A stretch of 64,000 nucleotides of DNA, taken from the NCBI RefSeq assembly GCF_016734905.1, contig NZ_JAERPO010000001.1, forward strand, positions 310,001-374,000, read 5' to 3'. Made by a program: the position numbers and the translations under genes. Shown here piece after piece: positions 35,946 to 44,322 of the stretch (positions are counted from its first letter, which is position 1; each line of letters opens with the position of its first letter). The notes under the pieces are model-generated. The model ran no database searches and was not told the DNA's origin. It saw nothing but the letters and a program-made list of their open reading frames with translations. This DNA comes from Sphingopyxis jiangsuensis (GTDB lineage Bacteria > Pseudomonadota > Alphaproteobacteria > Sphingomonadales > Sphingomonadaceae).

Positions 35946-38410
35946 CCGGCGAGCGCGGCCTTTCGATCGTTCTGGCGATCGCGACACTGGGCACGCCGGC
36001 GCAGGTGATGGCGGCCGAGGAAAGTCGCTACGACGTTCCGGGCGGCCGTCTGTCCAGCGCCCTCCCTCTCCTCAGCCGGCAGGCGGGCGTGAGCATCAGC
36101 GTTGCCGATGCGCAGCTTTGGGCGACGCGGGTCAAGCCGGTGCGCGGTCGCATGGGTGTCGACGAAGCGATACGGCGGATGCTCGCGGGAACCGGAACGC
36201 GAGCGGTCCGCGTGAGTGCGACCAGTTGGCGCATCGAACGGCAAGCGTCGGTCCAGCGCGTATCCCATCGCGCGGCCCCACCACGACAGCCGCCGCAACC
36301 ACGCGCTCGCGCTCCCGACGATTTCCTTGTCGCGGCGCCCGAGGACGAAATCATCGTCAACGCCACCAAGACCGAACTACCCTATTCGCAATTTGCGGGC
36401 GTCGCCACCCTTCTGGATGGCGGCGATTTGGCGTTTGGTGGCGAGCGTGGCACCGATTCGATCCTGTCACGCGTCGCAACCGTCTCCTCGACCCATTTGG
36501 GATCGGGGCGCAACAAGCTGTTCATCCGGGGGATCGCCGATTCGAGTTTTACCGGGCCGACGCAGGCGACGGTGGGCCAGTATCTGGGCGACATCCGGAT
36601 CAGCTATAACGCGCCGGACCCCGACCTGCGCCTTTACGACATCGACGGTGTCGAGGTTCTCGAAGGCCCGCAAGGAACGCTCTATGGCGCCGGATCGCTT
36701 GGCGGGATCATTCGCGCCGTGCCCAAAGCGCCGGATGCGCACGCGATGACGTTGCAGGCGATCGGAGGCTTGACGCTGACGCAGCACGGCGAACCCGGCG
36801 GCGACATAGCCGGGATCGTCAACCTGCCCGTCGGCGATGGCGGTCATGCCCTGCGGCTCGTCGGCTATATGATCAGCGAGGGCGGTTATATCGACAATCC
36901 GCTGCGTGGGCAGGACGACGTCAATCGCGTACACATCCGCGGCGGACGCGGCGTCTTTCGGATCGATGCAGGGGACGATTGGACCGTTGACGTCGGGGGC
37001 GTCTATCAGGCGATCACCTCCGACGATGCGCAATATGCCGACAAGGATGCGCCGCCTTTGATGCGTCATTCGCTGGTGCAGCAGAATGCAAAGGCGCGCT
37101 ATGCGATGGGCACGGTCGTTCTTGCAAAGGACTGGGGCAGTCTGCGCTTTCAATCGTCGAATGCCTATGTGCGCCACCGACTGGCCGAGCGCTTCGACGC
37201 GAGTTTGCCCAACGGCGTTGCCGGTACGGTCGACGTCGATCGCCTTTTCGCTCCGGCGGTCATCGACGCCTTCGCCGACCGTCCCCGCGTGCTCGACCAA
37301 CGCAACCGGACGACGATGATTGTCAGCGAAAACCGGTTGTCCCGGCCCTTTCACGACGGCTGGGGTTGGGTACTCGGCGCAAGCTTCATCGACAATCGCA
37401 CGGCCCAGAGGCGTGAGTATGGCTTTGGCGGCCTGCGCACCACATTGCCAGGCGTGCAGAACGACATCACCGAATTCACCGGCTATGCCGAAGCGAACGT
37501 CGAACTGGTTCGCGACGTCATCCTGTCGGGCGGCGCGCGGCTTTCGCACATGCGGCTCGGCGGAAGCGCGGAGGATGTTCCTTTCGCGGTAAAACTGGCG
37601 GGCGAGGCGACGACGGCGAGCCGCCGCGAGACCGACCTGCTCCCGTCGCTTTCGATCCTCGCAACGCCGCTCGACAATGTGAAACTCTATGCGCGCTACC
37701 AGGAGGGGTTTCGCCCCGGCGGTCTTGCGATCGACGGCGATTTCGTGCGGCGCTTTCGCAACGATCAGGTGCGCACATGGGAAGCCGGTATGCGGTTCGG
37801 CGACAAGCGCAACAGTATCGTCGATGCCAATGTCGCGGTATCGCACAGTCGCTGGCGCGATATTCAGGCCGATTTTATCGACAGCAACGGTTTTCCGACG
37901 ACCGCGAACATTGGCGATGGCCGGATTACCAGCGTTACGGGGGCGCTGACACTGCGCGCCTCATCGGCCCTCACTTTCGAGCTCGGCGGCGTTTACAACC
38001 ACAGCAAGGTCGATGAGCTGGCACCGCAGATTCTGCCGATATTCGCCGCCGCGCCCGCGCGATTGGGCCGCATACCGAATGTCGCGAGCCATGCAGCGCG
38101 CGGTTCGGTAACCTATGTCATGCAGCTCGGCGATCGCGATTTCCGTGTGAACGGTTGGGCCAATTACGTTGGCCCGTCGCGATTGGGAATCGGTCCGATC
38201 CTCGGCGAGGGCCAGGGCGACTATGTCGACACGGGGCTCGCCATGCGGCTCGGCGACGAGCGGCGTGGACTGTCGTTGACGCTTACGAACCTGTTCGATG
38301 CTCGCGGAAACCGTTTCGCGCTCGGGACGCCATTTCTCGAAGGGAGCGCCGGGTTTCTGACCCCCCTGCGTCCCCGCACGCTACGCGTCGCGGTCGACAT
38401 CGCCTATTGA
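35942..38410 (+). CDS. TonB-dependent receptor with N-terminal STN signalling domain
   Basis: It encodes 822 residues if started at CTG 35942. Only this start supplies a signal peptide (GERGLSIVLAIATLGTPAQVMA); the first ATG is at 36008, immediately before the mature region, and an in-frame stop at 35912 rules out a start farther up. An STN domain follows (RYDVPGGRLSSALPLLSRQAG), then a TonB-box-like DEIIVNATK, a plug, and a 22-strand barrel. The CTG overlaps the fecR stop (CTGA). The STN domain plus the adjoining sigma/anti-sigma pair make this a FecA-type transducer; the ligand, perhaps a siderophore, is not identified. Confidence 0.88.
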   Translation: MTGERGLSIVLAIATLGTPAQVMAAEESRYDVPGGRLSSALPLLSRQAGVSISVADAQLWATRVKPVRGRMGVDEAIRRMLAGTGTRAVRVSATSWRIERQASVQRVSHRAAPPRQPPQPRARAPDDFLVAAPEDEIIVNATKTELPYSQFAGVATLLDGGDLAFGGERGTDSILSRVATVSSTHLGSGRNKLFIRGIADSSFTGPTQATVGQYLGDIRISYNAPDPDLRLYDIDGVEVLEGPQGTLYGAGSLGGIIRAVPKAPDAHAMTLQAIGGLTLTQHGEPGGDIAGIVNLPVGDGGHALRLVGYMISEGGYIDNPLRGQDDVNRVHIRGGRGVFRIDAGDDWTVDVGGVYQAITSDDAQYADKDAPPLMRHSLVQQNAKARYAMGTVVLAKDWGSLRFQSSNAYVRHRLAERFDASLPNGVAGTVDVDRLFAPAVIDAFADRPRVLDQRNRTTMIVSENRLSRPFHDGWGWVLGASFIDNRTAQRREYGFGGLRTTLPGVQNDITEFTGYAEANVELVRDVILSGGARLSHMRLGGSAEDVPFAVKLAGEATTASRRETDLLPSLSILATPLDNVKLYARYQEGFRPGGLAIDGDFVRRFRNDQVRTWEAGMRFGDKRNSIVDANVAVSHSRWRDIQADFIDSNGFPTTANIGDGRITSVTGALTLRASSALTFELGGVYNHSKVDELAPQILPIFAAAPARLGRIPNVASHAARGSVTYVMQLGDRDFRVNGWANYVGPSRLGIGPILGEGQGDYVDTGLAMRLGDERRGLSLTLTNLFDARGNRFALGTPFLEGSAGFLTPLRPRTLRVAVDIAY

Positions 38411-38436
38411 CGGCGACGCCGACCGTCGGGGCACGG

Positions 38437-39576
38437 TCAGTCTGCGAGCGTCAACCGCTCGAACCGGTCCATGTGATAATCGGCGCTGCCGAACTGGCCC
38501 TCGATCATGGTCGCGCGTTTGAAATAATGGCCGATAGCAAGCTCCTGCGTGATGCCAATGCCGCCATGTGTCTGGATCGCATTCTGACCGACGAATTTCG
38601 CCCCGCGACTGACTTTCGCCTTGCACGCCGACACCGCCGCCTTGCGCTCGTCTGCGGGCAGGTCGAGCTTCAGCGTCCCCATGATGGTCATCGAACGCGC
38701 CTGTTCGACCTCCATGAACATGTCGACCATACGGTGCTGGAGCACCTGGAACTTCGCAATGGGCACGCCGAACTGCTTGCGCTGCTGCGTATATTCGAGC
38801 GTGCCTTCGTGCAGCTTCTGCATCACGCCCGTCGCCTCGGCACAGGTGGCGACAGTGGCTTCGTCGACGATCTGCTCGACCAGGGCGAGCCCCGCTCCTT
38901 CGCCGCCGAGTAGCGCATCACCGGGAATGGCGACATTTTCGAAATAGATTTCGGAGGCGCGATTGCCGTCGACGGTCGGATAGTCGCGGCGGACGATCCC
39001 CGGCAGGTTTGCGTCGATCAGGAACAGCGATACGCCCTCGGCTTCGCGCTGTCCGCCGCCTGTCCGTGCAGTGACGAGCAGGTGTGTGGCCCAGGGTGCG
39101 GCGTAAACGACGCTTTTGTGCCCGCTCAGCACGTAACCGCTCCCGTCCTTCTTGGCGGTGGTCCGCAGGTTGGCGAGATCGTAGCGGCCTTGCGGCTCGG
39201 CATAGGCAAAGGCGATGATCGCATTGCCCATGATGATTTCGGGGATCATCGCGTCGGCCTGCGCGCCGCCAACGGTCTTCAGCGCGCCGCCCGCGATGAC
39301 GACCGTCGGAACATAGGGCTCGATCGCGATGACCTTGCCCATTTCTTCCATCACAATCGCATTTTCGAGCGCGCCGCCGCCAAGGCCGCCATGCTCCTCG
39401 CCAAAGGCTGCACCCAGCATGCCGAGCTCCTGCGCCAATGCGGTCCAGATCGCAGGGTCGCGCCCCGTTTCGCTGTCGATGAACTTCTGGCGCGTGTCGA
39501 AATCGTAGGTGTCGGCCAGAAAGCGCGCCAGCGTGTCGCGGACCATGTCCTGCGTTTCGGTGTAGGTGAAATCCAT
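38437..39576 (-). CDS. Acyl-CoA dehydrogenase, partner subunit with catalytic-type Glu
   Basis: It encodes 379 residues and has the ACAD fold: MDFTYTETQDMVRDTL at the start, middle beta domain, and C-terminal four-helix bundle ending MDRFERLTLAD. The segment ATMIEGQFG (near residue 355) places Glu where medium-chain ACADs have the catalytic Glu of their YEG motif. Substrate is unknown. Good RBS (GAGGATA) before ATG 39576. It is the second of two adjacent ACAD genes read leftward. Confidence 0.88.
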   Translation of the reverse strand: MDFTYTETQDMVRDTLARFLADTYDFDTRQKFIDSETGRDPAIWTALAQELGMLGAAFGEEHGGLGGGALENAIVMEEMGKVIAIEPYVPTVVIAGGALKTVGGAQADAMIPEIIMGNAIIAFAYAEPQGRYDLANLRTTAKKDGSGYVLSGHKSVVYAAPWATHLLVTARTGGGQREAEGVSLFLIDANLPGIVRRDYPTVDGNRASEIYFENVAIPGDALLGGEGAGLALVEQIVDEATVATCAEATGVMQKLHEGTLEYTQQRKQFGVPIAKFQVLQHRMVDMFMEVEQARSMTIMGTLKLDLPADERKAAVSACKAKVSRGAKFVGQNAIQTHGGIGITQELAIGHYFKRATMIEGQFGSADYHMDRFERLTLAD

Positions 39577-39596
39577 TAAACTATCCTCGATTTCTT

Positions 39597-39674
39597 CGTC
39601 ATCCGGGCGAAGGCCGGGATCCCACCGCTGCATTATGGCGAAAGGGCGAGATCCCAGTCTTCGCCGGGATGACG
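39597..39674 (-). repeat. Imperfect palindromic repeat between the two ACAD genes
   Basis: Arms CGTCATCCGGGCGAAGGCCG and CGGCGAAGACTGGGATCTCG (the latter read on the other strand, after a shared CGTCATCC) can fold across a GC-rich centre. Such CGTCATCCCGGC-type dyads are dispersed intergenic repeats in alphaproteobacterial genomes. It splits the ACAD operon and may stabilise the 3' end of the upstream mRNA. Confidence 0.65.
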
Positions 39675-39686
39675 TCGATTATAATA

Positions 39687-40880
39687 TCAGAGACCCAAAA
39701 CCATCTTCGCGATGATGTTGCGCTGAATTTCGTTGGACCCGCCATAGATGGTCGTCTTGCGGACATTGAAATAGGTTGGCGCCGCGCGATGCGCATAGTC
39801 GGGGCCGATCGGATGCTCGTTATCGCCTTCACCGAAGCCGCGGAAATAGGGTGCGCCATAATGGCCCACGGCCTCAAGCGTCAGCTCGGTCAACCGCTGC
39901 TGGATTTCGCTGCCCTTGATCTTGAGCAGGCTCGACTCGGGTCCCGGCCCCTTGCCCGCATTCGGTCCGGCGAGGCTGCGCAGCTCGGTGAATTCGAGCG
40001 CGGTCAGATCGACCTCCAGCTCGGCAACCTTGCGCTTGAAGAAAGGATTGGCGAGTAGCGGCTTGTCGCCGTCGACTTCGGTGCGGGCGATCGCCTTGAC
40101 CTTTTCGACCCCGCGCTTCGACGCCGCGACGCCCGCGATACCGGTGCGTTCGTGCGCGAGCAGGAATTTCGCGCAGGTCCAACCTTTATTTTCTTCATGG
40201 ACGCGCTGCGACACAGGCACGCGCACATCCTCGAGCCAAACCTCGTTCACCTCATGCTCGCCGCCGAGCGTGATGATCGGGCGCACGGTGATACCCGGCG
40301 ATTTCATGTCGATGAGAAGGAAGGAAATACCTTCCTGCGCCTTGGCTTCCTTGTCGGTGCGCACGAGGAAAAAGCCCCAGTCGGCGTGCTGCGCCAGCGT
40401 CGTCCACGTCTTTTGTCCGTTTACGATATAATCGTCACCATCGCGCACCGCGGTCGTCCGCAGCGACGCGAGGTCGGAGCCTGCGCCCGGCTCCGAATAG
40501 CCCTGACACCACCAATCCTCTCCTGACAGGATGCGGGGCAGGAAATAGGCTTTCTGTTCGGGCGTGCCAAAGGTGTAGATAACCGGTCCGACCATCGACA
40601 GGCCGAAAGGCAGCAGCCGGATGCAATCGGCGCGCGCGGTTTCTTCCGAGAAAATGAAGCGCTGCGTCGGCGTCCAGCCGGTGCCGCCATATTCGACGGG
40701 CCACGCGGGCGCGACCCAGCCCTTTTCGTAGAGGACTTTGTGCCACGCCAGAAAGTCCTCCTTGGACAATTCCTCGCCTTCATCCTGCTTCCCGCGCAGT
40801 TCGGCGGGGTAGTTTTCGGCGATGAAGTCGCGCACTTCCTTCTGGAAGGCGAGGTCTTCGGGGCTGAACTCCATGTCCAT
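39687..40880 (-). CDS. Acyl-CoA dehydrogenase, partner subunit lacking the MCAD-type Glu
   Basis: It encodes 397 residues. Typical ACAD blocks are present: GYSEPGAGSDLASLRT (FAD/substrate), ILRPIIT-like middle domain with GGEHEVNEVWLEDVRVP, and the C-terminal TTIYGGSNEIQRNIIAK. At the medium-chain ACAD catalytic position this has Gly (IYGG, not IYEG). It may be the non-catalytic or alternative-Glu half of a heteromeric enzyme with the adjacent gene. A GTTTACGTAAAC palindrome lies 45 bases upstream. Confidence 0.88.
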   Translation of the reverse strand: MDMEFSPEDLAFQKEVRDFIAENYPAELRGKQDEGEELSKEDFLAWHKVLYEKGWVAPAWPVEYGGTGWTPTQRFIFSEETARADCIRLLPFGLSMVGPVIYTFGTPEQKAYFLPRILSGEDWWCQGYSEPGAGSDLASLRTTAVRDGDDYIVNGQKTWTTLAQHADWGFFLVRTDKEAKAQEGISFLLIDMKSPGITVRPIITLGGEHEVNEVWLEDVRVPVSQRVHEENKGWTCAKFLLAHERTGIAGVAASKRGVEKVKAIARTEVDGDKPLLANPFFKRKVAELEVDLTALEFTELRSLAGPNAGKGPGPESSLLKIKGSEIQQRLTELTLEAVGHYGAPYFRGFGEGDNEHPIGPDYAHRAAPTYFNVRKTTIYGGSNEIQRNIIAKMVLGL

Positions 40881-40925
40881 GACGAATCTCCCTTGGGCTG
40901 AGGCGCCCTTATAGTCTCAACTCAC

Positions 40926-40937
40926 GTTTACGTAAAC
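40926..40937. promoter_or_regulatory. GTTTACGTAAAC operator-like palindrome
   Basis: A perfect 12-base palindrome stands alone about 45 bases before the start of the first ACAD gene. Palindromes of the TTTACGTAAA type are operators for regulators of acyl-CoA and branched-chain catabolism (for example LiuR-like) in proteobacteria. The link is by similarity of motif and position only; the cognate regulator is not in the window. Confidence 0.5.
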
Positions 40938-41085
40938 GGTAGGTTCCGGATTGCAACCGGCTTTCGCGGACAGATTGCGCCGCCAAAGCGGCCTTGTCCA
41001 GTGCCGCGCGGCGCAGTTTTGCGTGAGTCCAGGCTTGGGATTTGGGGTGACGCTACGGCGACGGTGACGGGCGCCTCGCCAATCG

Positions 41086-41979
41086 CTACGCGTCTCCGCG
41101 CCGGGTTACCATAACGACAGCCCCCTCGCTGGCGTGGGCGCCGCGCAGCTCGGCGATGGAGAGGCGCACGGGAACACACCCTCCCCCCCGCGTAATCAAT
41201 TCGGATGCGACGCACGCTGGCTCGCCTGACCGGAACACCGATTCGAGCGCGTCGATGAAACCATGCCGATGTCCATTTGCGAGCAAGGCCGAGAAGCGCA
41301 CCCGGCGGATCGCCGCGGCGTCCGATCCGACCATCGCCACCAGACAATCATTTGCCGCCTCGATCATTTCGCGTACCGACAGGCGCGCGTGCCCGATCGT
41401 GCCGTCGGCGTCGAGGGCGCGCATTGTCGCCTGTCCGCGGTCGCTGGAGGCCGCCGCGTCGATTGACGCCGTGACGTCACGCAGGATGATCGCCCCTCCG
41501 ATCGGCACGGGGACCAGATCGACATGCAGCCACTGGCGGGGCCGCGTCAGCGCAGCGATGTTGCCCGAGAAGCGCGCGCGATGGTCAAGCAGGCGCAAGA
41601 GATGCGGATAGAGCGGGTTTTCTGTCACACGTGGCACCACCAACTCCAACGGTTCACCGCTTACGGCAGCGGCGGACAGTTCCAGCATGTCTGCCGCAGC
41701 CGGGTTGATGGCGACCAGGCGCCGCTGCCGATCGACAAGGATGACCGCGTCGCGGATCGATTCGACCAGACGCGCCTGCGAGACTTCGAGCGAGTGACCG
41801 GGCGCGTCGGGATCGTGGCCGTCAAGTCTCCGATAGTCGTCGAGGGATATAAGGACGTGCGCATCCTTTCCGTGATGCGTCACCACCACGGGATCGCGCG
41901 CGGCTCGCACCCGCCAGCTCGCAAAACCGCGTATGAAATTTGCTGCCGATACACGCTGTGGTTGCTGCCTCCTCGCCAT
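41086..41979 (-). CDS. Phd/YefM-like antitoxin domain fused to PAS domains
   Basis: It encodes 297 residues. Residues about 12-55 (ANFIRGFASWRVRAARDPV, VVTHHGKDAHVLISLDDYRRL) carry the Phd/YefM antitoxin pattern: a helix, a conserved PVVVT-HGK turn and LISLDDY. A PAS domain follows (SIRDAVILVDRQRRLVAINPAAADMLEL, from about 74), and a second PAS-like segment ends VVMVTRRGDA. No adjacent RelE/Doc toxin gene is present. It is probably a cytosolic sensor-regulator with DNA-binding antitoxin fold; its role is unknown. Confidence 0.75.
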   Translation of the reverse strand: MARRQQPQRVSAANFIRGFASWRVRAARDPVVVTHHGKDAHVLISLDDYRRLDGHDPDAPGHSLEVSQARLVESIRDAVILVDRQRRLVAINPAAADMLELSAAAVSGEPLELVVPRVTENPLYPHLLRLLDHRARFSGNIAALTRPRQWLHVDLVPVPIGGAIILRDVTASIDAAASSDRGQATMRALDADGTIGHARLSVREMIEAANDCLVAMVGSDAAAIRRVRFSALLANGHRHGFIDALESVFRSGEPACVASELITRGGGCVPVRLSIAELRGAHASEGAVVMVTRRGDA

Positions 41980-42071
41980 CGGATGCTCCCGTCGTCTGCC
42001 CCTTCCCTATTCTTATGGGCAAGCGACGCTCCGAAAGGCCGTAATTTCTGTCCGTTGTGGCGCCGAACCGG

Positions 42072-43694
42072 TCACACCAGCCGCGCCTTTCCGCATCGCA
42101 GCGCATTGACGCGCGCATCGGCCTCTCCGATGTGGACGCCCAGCGCGCCTGTCAGACCTTCGATAACCCCGTCGATGGCCGGTGCGGCGATTCCCACCGT
42201 CTCGCCGACGAGCGCCGTCAGCGCCTTTGCATTGACACCGATGCCGAGGATATGGGCTTTCAGCTCCATTCGGTCGGCCAGCGATTTGGCGGCACCGGTG
42301 GCCAGTCCGGTGCTTTCGACCCTTTTCACAGTGCCCGCATCGATGTCGGCGCGCGAAAAGCCGGCAGGCTTTTCGGCAAGATCCGACATGACCAGTTCGG
42401 CTTCTCCCTCGACATAGGCCAGCGGCAGACGCAGCAGCCTTGCTGTGCGCACGTCGAGCGGGCGCTGCATATTCTGGAAATCGCTGTCGTCGACCGTTCC
42501 GATGGCGAGTGTTGCGGGCGATGTTTTCACGCCCAGCGCCACCGCCGTGCTGCTGTGCGGCCTGCAATCGATGTCCGTAATCCGCGCTGAAGCCGATCCG
42601 AGTTCGGCAACCACGGGTATTTGCACCTGCGCCGCAGGCGTGCGGACCGTCGCATCGATCTTCAGCCGGACTTGCGCGGTGCGGACTATGACGTCATTCG
42701 TGTCGGTTACCGCGATCAGCGGCGATTGTGCGGGCGGCTCGCCGATCAGCAGCGCTACGTCGATCCCCGACCCGCCGGGAAGGTCGCTCGCAATCGACAG
42801 GTCGAGTTGCCGGTTCGCATTGCCGAGGAACAGCATCGTGCGTAGCAGGCTGAGCGCGTTCACCTTGACGGGATTGGCCGGGTCGATGCGGATCGTCGAC
42901 GAACGCGGGCCAAGGTCGATTGCGTGCGATGGCACGAGAGTCCGCGGCAGCGCGCGCGAGGCCATCCGGTCGAGCGCCTCCGCCCCGCGCCCGTCGGTCG
43001 ACCGCGCGAGCGCCGATAGGATCTGCGGCAGGCTGACCTGGCTGTCGAGAGTCTGCCCAAAGGTCAGTATCTCCGCATCGAGATCGGTTCGCAACGCGTC
43101 GGAAAAGGCGAGCAGGTCGACGTCGGCGTTCGCCAACGCCTCATAGTCCATGACCGACAGGTTGACCTCGCTCCCCGTCAGAGCCGACAGCACGGCATTC
43201 GGGATGCCGCCGCGGACCGCCGCAACACGCGAGCCGAGAGAAAAGGCGGCATAACCCCGGCGCGCCGCCGTAGCGGTCGCACCAATCACGCTGCTGTCCT
43301 TTCGGGACAGAAACCGCCCGAAGAAGAGCGGACGGTTGCGCACCAGCTTGATCCGCACGGCGTTCGGCGATGTTCCGCCAAGGGCGAACCGCTCTTCGGC
43401 AGCGATGGCGGGATCAGCGGTATAGGTGCCGGCCGAGAGCACGGCGATGGCGATGTTGCAATTGCAGTTCGCGGCGATGATGCGTTCCGCCGCTTCACGC
43501 TCCTCCCCCGGCCGTCCGGCGGCGGCCAGCGCCGCGGCGTCGGCAATCCCCTGGAGCTTGCGGCGGTCGAGATAGAGCGATCCCACATCGACCGCGAGCG
43601 CGGCCGATCCGATCAGCATCGTCAGCCCGAACGCCGTCATGGTGCTGACACCGGCGCGCGCGTCGCGGCCGAACGAGGGGGGCGGCGTTGCCAT
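42072..43694 (-). CDS. TadG-like pilus assembly protein
   Basis: It encodes 540 residues. An N-terminal TadE/G-type hydrophobic segment (GVSTMTAFGLTMLIGSAALAVDVGSLYLDRRKLQGIADAAALAAA) is followed by a large periplasmic region with internal repeats of beta character. TadG-type proteins are pseudopilin-like parts of Flp/Tad pili. Only this and the preceding tadE gene are present; no tadA/B/C, pilin or cpa genes. Its start overlaps the tadE stop by one base. Confidence 0.78.
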   Translation of the reverse strand: MATPPPSFGRDARAGVSTMTAFGLTMLIGSAALAVDVGSLYLDRRKLQGIADAAALAAAGRPGEEREAAERIIAANCNCNIAIAVLSAGTYTADPAIAAEERFALGGTSPNAVRIKLVRNRPLFFGRFLSRKDSSVIGATATAARRGYAAFSLGSRVAAVRGGIPNAVLSALTGSEVNLSVMDYEALANADVDLLAFSDALRTDLDAEILTFGQTLDSQVSLPQILSALARSTDGRGAEALDRMASRALPRTLVPSHAIDLGPRSSTIRIDPANPVKVNALSLLRTMLFLGNANRQLDLSIASDLPGGSGIDVALLIGEPPAQSPLIAVTDTNDVIVRTAQVRLKIDATVRTPAAQVQIPVVAELGSASARITDIDCRPHSSTAVALGVKTSPATLAIGTVDDSDFQNMQRPLDVRTARLLRLPLAYVEGEAELVMSDLAEKPAGFSRADIDAGTVKRVESTGLATGAAKSLADRMELKAHILGIGVNAKALTALVGETVGIAAPAIDGVIEGLTGALGVHIGEADARVNALRCGKARLV

Positions 43695-44149
43695 CAGTCG
43701 ACCGGAAGCTCGAAGGTCGCCCGCGCCGTGATGACGTTGCCGGGCGACGGGACAAAGGCGGAGCGGAGGAAGCTGTCCTCGGGGACGGTGAAGCTCACCG
43801 CCACCGTCACCGCGTCGGTCGTCTCGCTCACCGCGACTGCCCGCGCGGTCGGCGTATAGCTTTCCACGCCGCCCATGCTCCGGTCGACCGCGCGTTCGGC
43901 GATGGCCCGGCGATCTTCCGCATCGAGGCCGACGATTGCGGCACGCGCGCCGTCATTCGCCGCCTGCTGGACGCTGTGCGCGAGCAGGAAATATTGGCCA
44001 TAGACCAATATGCCCATCGCCAGTGCGAGCAGCAGCGGAAGTACGATCGCCATCTCGACAATCGCCGCTGCCCGCTGCGACCCGGCGAGGCGGCGCGCGA
44101 ATCGACCGAACCGCCAAGCCGCCGAAACCAAGGGGGTGTGAACTGTCAT
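43694..44149 (-). CDS. TadE-family pseudopilin
   Basis: It encodes 151 residues. The N-terminus has a basic stretch and the TadE signal-anchor GSQRAAAIVEMAIVLPLLLALAMGILVYG with the Glu typical of the family. ATG 44149 is preferred over a longer frame because GGGG lies close upstream. It pairs with the TadG-like gene; other Tad system genes are not in this window. Confidence 0.82.
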   Translation of the reverse strand: MTVHTPLVSAAWRFGRFARRLAGSQRAAAIVEMAIVLPLLLALAMGILVYGQYFLLAHSVQQAANDGARAAIVGLDAEDRRAIAERAVDRSMGGVESYTPTARAVAVSETTDAVTVAVSFTVPEDSFLRSAFVPSPGNVITARATFELPVD

Positions 44150-44244
44150 GCCCCGATGATGGACCGGCATCGGTGAAGCTGCCGTCGATGATCGGCGCAC
44201 TTAATTTTGCGTATTTTGCGGCTTTTCGAGCCGCGACCGGCGAC

Positions 44245-44271
44245 GGAAAACCCGTGGCGAACGGGTTTTCC
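44245..44271 (-). terminator. Hairpin downstream of yghU
   Basis: An 11-bp perfect stem GGAAAACCCGT/ACGGGTTTTCC with a 5-base loop, 50-75 bases past the yghU stop. Its TTTTCC arm gives the end a terminator look, in either direction. It separates yghU from tadE. Confidence 0.6.
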
Positions 44272-44322
44272 TAACGCCGCCTTACCCGCGCCTGCCCCAG
44301 TGGACGCGGGTTATGCGCATAA

